54,752 nt of DNA from Branchiostoma floridae (taxonomy: Eukaryota; Chordata; Leptocardii; Amphioxiformes; Branchiostomatidae): the NCBI RefSeq assembly GCF_000003815.2, contig NC_049980.1, forward strand, positions 7,605,252-7,660,003, given 5' to 3'. The notes beneath the pieces are model-generated. The model did not search any database. It had not been told where the DNA came from and saw only the letters and a program-made list of their open reading frames with translations. The position numbers were made by a program, and so were the translations under genes. Shown piece after piece: positions 41,757-53,180 of the stretch; position 1 is the first letter of the stretch, and every line of letters begins with the position of its first letter.

Positions 41757-42824
41757 CTAGAGTTCGGCGACCTCATACTTCCATGAAAATTTAGAACTTT
41801 CGTAAATTTCATGCAATTGACTAAACCATTAACATAATTTATGCATGGCATTGTTCATCATTGACTAACGTACACATGTCACAATTATAAAATTCCCATT
41901 ATTAATCATAAAGCGTTTTTGCAATTTTTACATAAATTATGCAAATAAGTTCCTCATTACCATATTTGGTATCTGCTTATATTCCACCTATCATAGTTAA
42001 CATGTATTACATTCATTGAAGTCCAGCTATTGAAAACAATGGAATTATACAATTTCCTCATTAATTATGCAAATTAAGTCCTCATTTGCATAAAATGTAT
42101 ATCATTATGAACATCTTTGCCTAAGGTACCCGCATGCCTAATGTGATGCCAATCCATCAATCCTTTCTGCAGTTATCCTCTTTAGAATGTCTTGACAAAA
42201 ATGCCCCTGCAGTTCCGAAATTAAATGTTAGGGGGCTGAAACCTGCCCTACTTTGTCATGACACTGCAAGCTATCTACCAGCCAAATGTCAAGACCATAT
42301 CACATCCAGGACAAGAGATACATTGAAAAAACTGCCATGATATAATATCCTCATTAATTATGCAAATGCGCTCCTATTTTGCATAATTAGTATTTAATCT
42401 TGTACAACATTGTCTAAGGTACCTACATACCAAAAATCATGAAAATCCGTTGTTCCCTTCTTGAGTTATCCTCGACAGAAGTTTTTGACAAAAATGCCCC
42501 TGCTATCCCCAAACTAGACGCTAGAGGGCCCAAACTGACGTAATTTTTTCCTGAGCACAAGAGCTATCTAATACTCAAAAATCTTGACCATAGCATGTTC
42601 AGAACACCGAGATGGCAAAACCGGAATTTGCGCTGCAGTACCAAGGCCACACACCAGGGGGCCCAAAATTGACCTTGACCTTCGTCTTCCCAACCCCTAC
42701 CTACATACCAAATATCATCGAAGTCCATCAAGAGGTTCTCAAGTTATGATGACCACAAATATGCGGACACACAGACACACACACAGACACACTCAAAACT
42801 ATACCTCCATTTTTTCATGGAGGT
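41757..42824 (-). mobile_element. Element 2 interrupting the satellite (same architecture as element 1)
   Basis: Left end CTAGAGTTCGGCGA nearly equals that of element 1. The right end is the hairpin ACCTCCAT-TTTTTC-ATGGAGGT (42,803-42,824). TCCATGAAAA near the left end (41,780-41,789) is the inverse of TTTTCATGGA at the right. Stem sequence is entirely different from element 1 while its placement is the same. The interior has repeated TTATGCAAAT-type words and a CACACAGACACAC run next to the hairpin. It sits at the same unit position as element 1. Confidence 0.65.
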
Positions 42825-45800
42825 AAAAATTACTTCCTTACTTTTCTATAGGGCTTGAAAGCGAATGAAGGTTCGCCCGTGTAACCGTCTAGCGAATCTT
42901 TCGGTAACCGCAAAGCGACCCCATACGATCGAACTTCCAGAATCTTGAAGAAAATGTGCGTTACTTCTATCACTTGAATTCGATAGTACAACCCGTAACG
43001 AGAAGACAAAAAGTGATTTGAGTACTAAAAATTACTTCCTTACTTTTCTATAGGGCTTGAAAGCGAATGAAGGTTCGCCCGTGTTACCGCCTAGCAAACT
43101 TTTCGGTAACCGCCAAAGCGACCCCATACGATCGAACTTCCAGAATCTTGAAGAAAATGTGCGTTACTTCTATCACTTGAATTCGATAGTACAAACCGTA
43201 ACGAGAAGACAAAACGTGATTTGAGTACTAAAAATTACTTCGTTACTTTTCTATAGGGCTTGAAAGCGAATGAAGGTTCGCCAGTGTAACCGCTAAGCGA
43301 ACCTTTCGGTAACCGCAAAGCGACCCAATATGATCGAACTTCCAGAATCTTGAAGAAAATGTGCGTTACTTCTATCACTTGAATTCGATAGTACAAACCG
43401 TAACAAGAAGACAAAAAGTGATTTGAGTACTAAAAATTACTTCCTTACTTTTCTATAGGGCTTGAAAGCGAATGAAGGTTCGCCAGTGTAACCGCTAAGC
43501 GAACCTTTAGGTAACCGCAAAGCGACCCCATACGATCGAACTTCCAGAATCTTGAGGAAAATGTTCGTTGCTTCTATCACTTAAATTCGATAGTACAACC
43601 CGAAAGAGGATACAAAAATTGCTTTGAGTACTAAAAATTACTTCCTTACTTTTCTATAGGGCTTGAAAGCGAATGAAGATTCGCCAGTGTAACCGCCTAG
43701 CGAACCTTTCGGTAACCGCAAAGCGACCCCATACGATCGAACTTCCAGAATCTTGAAGAAAATGTGCGTTACTTCTATCACTTGAATTCAATAGTACAAC
43801 CCGTAACGAGAAGACAAAAAGTGATTTGAGTACAAAAAATAACTTCCTTACTTTACTAACAGGCTTGAAAGCGAATGAAGGTTCGCCCGTGTAACAGCTA
43901 AGCGAACCTTTCGGTAACCGCAAAGCGACCCCATACGATCGAACTTCCAGAATCTTGAAGAAAATGTGCGTTACTTCTATCACTTGAATTCGATAGTACA
44001 ACCCGTAACGAGAAGACAAAAAGTGATTTGAGTACTAAAAATTACTTCCTTACTTTTCTATAGGGCTTGAAAGCGAATGAAGATTCGCCCGTGTGACCGC
44101 CTAGCGAACTTTTCGGTAACGGCAAAGCGAACCCATACGATCGAACTTCCAGAATCTTGAAGAAAATGTGCGTTACTTCTATCACTTGAATTCGATAGTA
44201 CAACCTGTAACGAGAAGACAAAAAGTGATTTGAGTTCTAAAAATTACTTTCTTACTTTTCTAAAAGGCTTGAAAGCGAATGAAGGTTCGCCCGTGTAACC
44301 GCTAAGCGAACCTTTCGGTAACCGCAAAGCGACCCCATACGATCGAACTTCCAGAATTTTGAAAAAAATGTGCGTTACTTCTATCACTTGAATTCGATAG
44401 TACAACCCGTAACCAGAAGACAAAAAGTGATTTGAGTACTAAAAATTACTTCCTTACTTTTCTATAGGGCTTGAAAGCGAATGAAGGTTCGCCCGTGTAA
44501 CCGCCTAGCGAACCTTTCTGTAACCGCAAAGCGACCCCATACGATCGAACTTCCAGAATCTTGAGGAAAATGTTCGTTGCTTCTATCACTTAAATTCGAT
44601 AGTACAACCCGAAAGAGGATACAAAAATTGATTTGAGTACTAAAAATTACTTCCTTACTTTTCTATAGGGCTTGAAAGCGAATGAAGATTCGCCAGTGTA
44701 ACCGCCTAGCGAACCTTTCGGTAACCGCAAAGCGACCCCATACGATCGAACTTCCAGAATCTTGAAGAAAATGTGCGTTACTTCTATCACTTGAATTCGA
44801 TAGTACAACCCGTAACGAGAAGACAAAAAGTGATTTGAGTACAAAAAATAACTTCCTTACTTTTCTAACAGGCTTGAAAGCGAATGAAGGTTCGCCCGTG
44901 TAACAGCTAAGCGAACCTTTCGGTAACCGCAAAGCGACCCCATACGATCGAACTTTCAGAATCTTGAAGAAAATGTGCGTTACTTCTATCAATTGAATTC
45001 GATAGTACAACCCGAAACGAGAAGACAAAAAGTGATTTGAGTACTAAAAATTACTTCCTTACTTTTCTATAAGGCTTGAAAGCGAATGAAGGTTCGCCCG
45101 TGTAACCGCCTAGCGAACCTTTCGGTAACCGCCAAAGCGACCCCATACGATCGAACTTCCAGAATCTTGAAGAAAATGTGCGTTACTTCTATCACTTGAA
45201 GTCGATAGTACAACCCGTAACGAGAAGACAAAAAGTGATTTGAGTACTAAAAATTACTTCCTTACTTTTCTAGAGGGCTGAAAGCGAATGAAGATTCGCC
45301 CGTGTGACCGCCTAGCGAACTTTCGGTAACAGCAAAGCGATCCCATACGATCGAACTTCCAGAATCTTGAAGAAAATGTGCGTTACTTCTATCACTTGAA
45401 TTCGATAGTACATCCCGTAACGAGCAGACAAAAAGTGATTTGAGTTCTAAAAATTACTTCCTTACTTTTCTAAAAGGCTTGAAAGCGAATGAAGGTTCGC
45501 CCGTGTAACCGCTAAGCGAACGTTTCGGTAACCGCCAAAGCGACCCCATACGATCGAACTTCCAGAATCTTGACGAAAATGTGCGTTACTTCTATCACTT
45601 GAATTCGATAGTGCAATGCCTAACGAGAAGACAAAAATTGATTTTAGTACTAAAAATTACTTCCTTACTTTTCTATAGGGCTTGAAAGCTAATGAAGGTT
45701 CGCCCGTGTAACCGCTAAGCGAACCTTTCGGTAACCGCAAAGTGACCCCATACGATCGAACTTCCAGAATCTTGAAGAAAATGTGCGTTACTTCTATCAC

Positions 45801-48800
45801 TTGAATTCGATAGTACAACCCCTAACGAGAAGACAAAAAGTGATTTGAGTACTAAAAATTACTTCCTTACTTTTCTACAGGGCTTGAAAGCGAATGAAGG
45901 TTTGCCCGTGTAACCACTAAGTTTACCTTTCGGTAACCGCAAAGCGACACAATACGATCGAACTTTCAGAATCTTGAACAAAATGTGCGTTACTTCTATC
46001 ACTTGAATTCGATAGTACAATCCGTAAGGAGAGACCAAAAGTGATTTGAGTACTAAAAATTACTTCCTTACCTTTCTATTGGGCTGAAAGCGAATGAAGG
46101 TTTGCCCGTGTAACCGCCTAGCGAACTTTTCGGTAACCGCAAAGCGACCCCATACGATCGAGCTTCCAGAATCTTGAAGAAAATGTGCGTTACTTTTATC
46201 ACTTGAATTCGATAGTACAACCCGTAACGAGAAGACAAAAAGTGATTTGAGTACTAAAAATTACTTCCTTACTTTTCTATAGGGCATGAAAGCGAATGAA
46301 GGTTCGCCAGTGTAACCGCTAAGCGAACTTTTCGGTAACCGCACAGCGACCCCATACGATCGAACTTCCAGAATCTTGAAGAAAATGTGCGTTACTTCTA
46401 TCAATTGAATTCGATAGTGCAACCCGTAACGAGAAGACAAAAAGTTATTTGAGTACTAAAAATTACTTCCTTACCTTTTCAGAGTTTGAAAGCGAATGAA
46501 GGTTCGCCCGTGTAACCGCCTAGCGAACCTTTCGGTAACCGCAAAGCGACCCCATACGATCGAGCTTCCAGAATCTTGAAGAAAAATGTGCGTTACTTCT
46601 ATCACTTGAATTCGATAGTACAACCCGTAACGAGAAGACAAAAAGTTATTTGAGTACTAAAAATTACTTCCTTACTTTTCTATAGGGCTTGAAAGCGAAT
46701 GAAGGTTCGCCAGGGTAACAGCTAAGCGAACTTTTCGGTAACCGCACAGCGACCCAATACGATCGAAGTTCCAGCATCTTGAAGAAAATGTGCGTTACTT
46801 CTATCACTTGAATTCGATAGAAGAACGCGTAACGAGAAGGCAAAAAGTGATTTGAGTACTAAAAATTACTTCCTTACCTTTTTATTGGGCTTGAAAGCGA
46901 ATGAAGATTCGCCCGTGTAACGGCTACGCGAACTTTTCGGTAACCGCAAAGCGACCCCATACGATCGAGCTTCCAGAATCTTGAAGAAAATGTGCGTTAC
47001 TTTTATCACTTGAATTCGATAGTACAACCCGTAACGAGAAGACAAAAAGTGATTTGAGTACTAAAAGTAACTTCCTTACTTTTCTATTGGGCTTGAAAGC
47101 GAATGAAGGTACGCCCGTGTAACCGCCTAGCGAACCTTTCGGTAACCGCAAAGCGACCCCATACGATCGAACTTCCAGAATCTTGAAGAAAATGTGCGTT
47201 ACTTCTATCACTTGAATTTGATGGTACAACCCACAACGAGAAGACAAAAAGTGATTTGAGTACTAAAATTACTTCCTTACTTTTCTATAGGGCATGAAAG
47301 CGAATGAAGGTTCGCCAGTGTAACCGCTAAGCGAACCTTTCGGCAACCGCAAAGCGACCCCATACGATCGAACTTCCAGAATCTTGAAGAAAATGTGCGT
47401 TACTTCTATCACTTGATTTTGATAGTACAACCTAGAACGAGAAGACAAAAAGTGATTTGAGTACTAAAAATTACTTCCTTACTTTTCTATAGGGCTTGAA
47501 AGCGAATGAAGGTTCGCCCGTGTAACAGCTAAGCGAACCTTTCGGTAACCGCAAAGCGACCCCATACGATCGAACTTTCAGAATCTTGAAGAAAATGTGC
47601 GTTACTTCTATCAATTGAATTCGATAGTACAACCCGAAACGAGAAGACACAAAGTGATTTGAGTACTAAAAATTACTTCCTTACTTTTCTATAAGGCTTG
47701 AAAGCGAATGAAGGTTCGCCCGTGTAACCGCCTAGCGAACGTTTCGGTAACCGCCAAAGCGACCCCATACGATCGATCTTCCAGAATCTTGACGAAAATG
47801 TGCGTTACTTCTATCACTTGAATTCGATAGTACAACCCGTAACGAGAAGACAAAAAGTGATTTGAGTACTAAAAATTACTTCCTTACTTTTCTAGAGGGC
47901 TTGAAAGCGAATGAAGATTCGCCCGTGTGACCGCCTAGCGAACTTTTCGGTAACCGCACAGCGATCCCATACGATCGAACTTCCAGAATCTTGAAGAAAA
48001 TGTGCGTTACTTCTATCACTTGAATTCGATAGTACATCCCGTAACGAGAAGACAAAAAGTGATTTGAGTTCTAAAAATTACTTCCGTACTTTTCTAAAAG
48101 GCTTGAAAGCGAATGAAGGTTCAACCGTGTAACCGCTAAGCGAACGTTTCGGTAACCGCCAAAGCGACCCCATACGATCGAACTTCCAGAATCTTGAAGA
48201 AAATGTGCGTTACTTCTATCACTTGAATTCGATAGTGCAATGCCTAACGAGAAGACAAAAATTGATTTTAGTACTAAAAATTACTTCCTTACTTTTCTAT
48301 AGGGCTTGAAAGCTAATGAAGGTTCGCCCGTGTAACCGCTAAGCAAACCTTTCGGTAACCGCAAAGTGACCCCATACGATCGAACTTCCAGAATCTTGAA
48401 GAAAATGTGCGTTACTTCTATCACTTGAATTCGATAGTACAACCCCTAACGAGAAGACAAAAAGTGATTTGAGTACTAAAAATTACTTCCTTACTTTTCT
48501 ACAGGGCTTGAAAGCGAATGAATGTTTGCCCGTGTAACCACTAAGTTTACCTTTCGGTAACCGCAAAGCGACACAATACGATCGAACTTTCAGAATCTTG
48601 AACAAAATGTGCGTTACTTTTATCACTTGAATTCGATAGTACAACCCGTAACGAGAAGACAAAAAGTGATTTGAGTACTAAAAATTACTTCCTTACTTTT
48701 CTATAGGGCTTGAAAGCGAATGAAGGTTCGCCAGTGTAACAGCTAAGCGAACTTTTCGGTAACCGCACAGCAACCCAATACGATCGAACTTCCAGAATCT

Positions 48801-50834
48801 TGAAGAAAATGTGCGTTACTTCTATCTCTTGAATTCGATAGAAGAACGCGTAACGAGAAGGCAAAAAGTGGTTTGAGTACTAAAAATTACTTCCTTACCT
48901 TTTTATTGGGCTTGAAAGCGAATGAAGATTCGCCCGTGTAACGGCTACGCGAACCTTTCAGTAACCGCAAAGCGACCCCATACGATCGAACTTCCAGAAT
49001 CTTGAAGAAAATGTGCGTTACTTCTATCACTTGAAATCGATAATAAAACCCGTAACGAAAAGACAAAAAGTGATTTGAGTACTAAAAATTACTTCCTTAC
49101 TTTTCTATAGGGCTTGAAAGAGAATGAATGTTCGACCGTGTAACCGCTAAGCAAACTTTTCGGTAACAGCAAAGCGACCCCATACGATCGAACTTCCAGA
49201 ATCTTGAAGAAAATGTGCGTTACTTCTATCACTTGAATTCGATAGTACAACCCGTAACGGGAAGACAAAAAGGGATTTGAGTACTAAAAATTACTTCCTT
49301 ACTTTTCTATAGGGCTTGAAAGCGAATGAAGGTTCGCCCGTGTAACCGCCTAGCGAACCTTTCGGTAACCGCAAAGCGACCCCATACGATCGAACTTCCA
49401 GAATCTTGAAGAAAATGTGCGTTACTTCTATCACTTGAATTCGATAGTACAACCCGTAACGGCAAGCCAAAAAGTGATTTGAGTACTAAAAGTTACTTCC
49501 TTACTTTTCTATAGGGCTTGAAAGCGAATGAAGGTCCGCCCGTGTAACCGCTAAGCGAACCTTTCGGTAACCGCAAAGCTACCCCATACGATCGAACTTC
49601 CAGAATCTTGAAGAAAATGTGCGTTACCTCTATCACTTGAATTCGATAGTAAAACCCGTAACGAAAAGACAAAAAGTGATTTGAGTACTAAAAATTACTT
49701 CCTTACCTTTCTATTAAACTTGAAAGCGAATGAATGTTCGCCGGGGAACCGCTAAGCGAACCTTTCGGTAACCGCAAAGCGACCCCATGCGATCGAACTT
49801 CCAGAATCTTGAAGAAAATGTGCGTTACTTCTATCACTTGAATTCGATAGTACAACCCGTAACGAGAAGACAAAAAGTGATTTGAGTACTAAAAATTACT
49901 TCCTTACTTTTCTATAGGGCTTGAAAGCGAATGAAGGTTCGCCCGTGTAACCGCCTAGCGAACCTTTCGGTAACCGCAAAGCGACCCCATACGATCGAAC
50001 TTCCAGAATCTTGAAGAAATTGTGCGTTACTTCTATCACTTGAATTCGATAGTACAACCCGTCACGAGAAGACAAAAAGTGATTTGAGTACTAAAAATTA
50101 CTTCCTTACTTTTCTATAGGGCTTGAAAGCGAATAAATGTTCGACCGTGTAACCGCTAAGCGAACTCTTCGGTAACCGCAAAGTGAACCCATACGATCGA
50201 ACTTCCAGAATCTTGAAGAAAATGTGCGTTACTTCTATCACTTGAATTCGATAGTACAACCCGTAACGAGAAGACAAAAAGTGATTTGAGTACTTAAAAT
50301 GACTTCGTTACTTTTCTATAGGGCTTAAAAGCGAATGAAGGTTCGCCCGTGTAACCGCCTAGCGAACCTTTCGGTAACCGCAAAGGGACCCCATACGATC
50401 GTACTTCCAGAATCTTGAAGAAAATGTGCGTTACTTCTATCACTTAAATTCGATAGTACAACCCGTAACGAGAAGACGACAAGTGATTTGAGTACTAAAA
50501 ATTACTTCCTTACTTTTTTTCTATAGGCTTGAAAGTCGAATGAATGTTCGCCCGTGTAACCGCTAAGCGAACTTTTCGGTAACCGCAAAGCGACCCCATA
50601 CGATCGAACTTCCAGAATCTTGAAGAAAATGTGCGTTACTTCTATCACTAGAAATCGATAGTAAAACCCGTCACGAGAAGACAAAAAGTGATTTTAATAC
50701 TAAAAATTACTTCCTTACCTTTCTATAGGGCTTGAAAGCGAATGAAGGTTCGCCGTGTTACCGCCTAGCGAACCTTTCGGTAACCGCAAAGCGACCCCAT
50801 ACGATCGAACTTCCAGCATCTTGAAGAAAATGTG
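42825..50834 (+). repeat. ~201 bp satellite array, block 3 (~40 units)
   Basis: Longest uninterrupted part of the array. It contains higher-order duplication: rare variants recur 1,009 bp apart (CGAAAGAGGATAC at 43,601 and 44,610) and 2,624 bp apart (GCAATGCC at 45,613 and 48,237; TTTGCCCGTGTAACCACTAAG at 45,901 and 48,525). The last unit breaks off at GAAGAAAATGTG, joining the next repeat without spacer. Confidence 0.97.
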
Positions 50835-51889
50835 GGAGGAAACCTTAATATCTTAGGGTCTCAATCATTAAGGAGGAAACCTTAATATCTTAGGGTCTCA
50901 ATCATTAAGGAGGAAACCTTAATATCTTAGGGTCTCAATCGTTAAGGAGGAAACCTAAATATCTATAGGGTCTCAGGGTCTCAATCATTAAGGAGGAAAC
51001 CTTAATATCTTTAGGGTCTCAATCATTAAGGAGGAAACCTTAATATATTTAGGGTCTCAATCATCAAGGAGGGAACCTTAATATCTTTAGGGTCTCAATC
51101 ATTAAGGAGGAGACCTTAATATCTTTAGGGTCTCAATCGTTAAGGAGGAAACCTTAATATATTTAGGGTGTCAATCATTAAGGAGGAGACCTTAATATCT
51201 TTAGGGTCTCAATCGTTAAGGAGGAAACCTTAATATCTTTAGGGTCTCAATCATTAAGGAGGAAATCTAAATATCTTTAGGGTCTCAATCATTAAGAAGG
51301 AGACCTTAATATCTTAGGGTCTCAATCATTAAGGAGGAAACCTTAATATATTTAGGGTCTCAATCGTTAAGGAGGAAACCTTAATATATTTAGGGTCTCA
51401 ATCATTAAGAAGGAAACCTTAATATCTTAGGGTCTCAATCATTAAGGAGGAAACCTTAATATCTTTAGGGTCTCAATCATTAAGGAGGAAACCTTGATAT
51501 CTTTAGGGTCTCAATCATTAAGGAGAAGACCTTCATATCTTAGGGTCTCAATCATTAAGGAGGAAACCTTAATATCTTAGTGTCTCAATCATTAAGGAGG
51601 AAACCTTAATATCTTTAGAGTCTCAATCATTAAGAAGGAGACCTTAATATCTTAGGGTCTCAATCATTAAGGAGGAAACCTTAATATCTTAGGGTCTCAA
51701 TCATTAAGGAGGAAACCTTAATATCTTAGGGTCTCAATCATTAAGAAGGAGACCTTAATATCTTAGGGTCTCAATCATTAAGGAGGAAACCTTAATATAT
51801 TCAGGGTCTCAATCATTAAGGAAGAAACCTTAATATATTTAGGGTCTCAATCATTAAGGAGGAAACCTTAATACCTTTAGGGTCTCAAT
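50835..51889 (+). repeat. 37-38 bp minisatellite, ~28 units
   Basis: Unit blocks are GGAGGAAACCTTAATATCTT, TTAGGGTCTCAATCATTAA. The two lengths come from CTTAGGG versus CTTTAGGG. ATTAAGG and CCTTAAT flank AGGAAA and form a 7 bp stem across each unit border. Every unit carries TTAGGG. The array ends at CTCAATA before unique sequence. Confidence 0.97.
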
Positions 51890-53045
51890 ACGACAGTTCT
51901 TATGTCTGCTCCAGTCACATACGGGCAGTCTGTGTTTAATGATTCGCTGTGGTCATGACTGAGATATAATGTTTAATACAAATAATAATAATGCGCAATT
52001 ATTGTACAGGGTACAAAACATGGCATCCTCTGATATATACCTACATACAGTTACATAAGCCTGAGTGCACAGTATGGTTACCGTATGCGAGTGATCTTTT
52101 ACCATCATTAAGGGATTTCTAGCGTCTAGACATTCTTTAATATATTATCCTATGTACACCATGCAGGGGTTGTCACATGTCATAATGTATTTGAATTTAA
52201 TATTTCAGTCCATTAAGGTAAATCCCGGTTGTGCACAGTGAATTGCATATAACAGAATATTTGGGGCATACAATCAAAACGTGATATTCGCCATTCACAG
52301 AGTCTAGAGTTAAAAGAGTCAGAGATCAGAACTGAAAAAATGCTTTCCACAAATTATGGCTGCCAAGACTCATATTCCCATAGCCCTATTAAATCTTGAC
52401 GTTGAATCATCCTCAGTGTTATCATTATGACAGTGGCAGCAAATCATCTGACAGTGAAACATCTACAATGGCCGTGAAGTATCCTGATACTAGACTGATA
52501 CAGGTAAGCTAATGATGGGAGGGGGCATTTACTTTGTCTCAGACAACTTCTAGATTTCTAATTTATTCATTCATTTAATCTCAAGACGGGTGGGTGGCCC
52601 CTATAGCTACTACTTTTGAAAGTTGATTTCCAAGGAAGCCAACCATACATGTAAATAAGACAAAACGTGGTACATTCAGTTAAGGCACACACAAACATAC
52701 ACAGACACATACACGCATACATACACACACACAAACATGCACATCCACACTAGAAGTCGATGATGTCTGTCTGAAAGGTCAACCAATAATTGGTATGGGG
52801 TCCTGAACATGCAGGGTCAATCGAATTTCCCAAGACCTGGTGTCTCGTCGTATAACAATGCTACCTAGCGAGGACTGTCCGATCGCCACAGTAGCGATTG
52901 AAAGTGTACTATGGACAATGAAGCAGGAAAACTTCGGTGATAGCATCCACACCTTCTTGAAAGCCATGAGGAGACAATGCGCGCACATGTATACGGATTT
53001 AGATTTGATTTACGGCATCTTGTTAGGGATGTAGACTAACTACGT
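51890..53045. other. No recognisable gene
   Basis: Unique-looking AT-rich sequence, with a short ACACATACA-type run near 52,690-52,750. The overlapping frames at 52,779-53,034 occur on both strands and have no motif. Confidence 0.4.
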
Positions 53046-53180
53046 AAAGCTGTTCATAGGTAGATAGTACTTAGGGCAGGGAGTCAGTGGTGTAAGTTTT
53101 GGCCCCCTTGCTGCTTGCATAGAGCTGCAGTATACGTTTATGTTATGATCTCTGATGGATGATGCAACAAGGGGGCAGGG
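53046..53180 (-). mobile_element. Fragment related to element 1 interior
   Basis: The reverse complement contains the sequence TGCAAGCAGCAAGGGGGCC followed by AAAACTTACACCACTGACTCC. This parallels ACAAGCTGCTAGGGGGCCCA and AAATTACACCATTCACTCC at 39,135-39,180 in element 1. No ends are visible. Confidence 0.5.

Noticed and set aside
34485-50834. Protein-coding frames of 60-125 codons inside the satellite
   Set aside because: They repeat with the unit, shift frame because the unit is 200-203 bp, and appear on both strands.
34485-50834. CENP-B box in the satellite (TTCGG near GTAACCG)
   Set aside because: The consensus spacing TTCG-N4-A-N2-CGGG is not met on either strand.
34485-50834. CRISPR array
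   Set aside because: Units are continuous tandem copies without unique spacers, and the window is eukaryotic.
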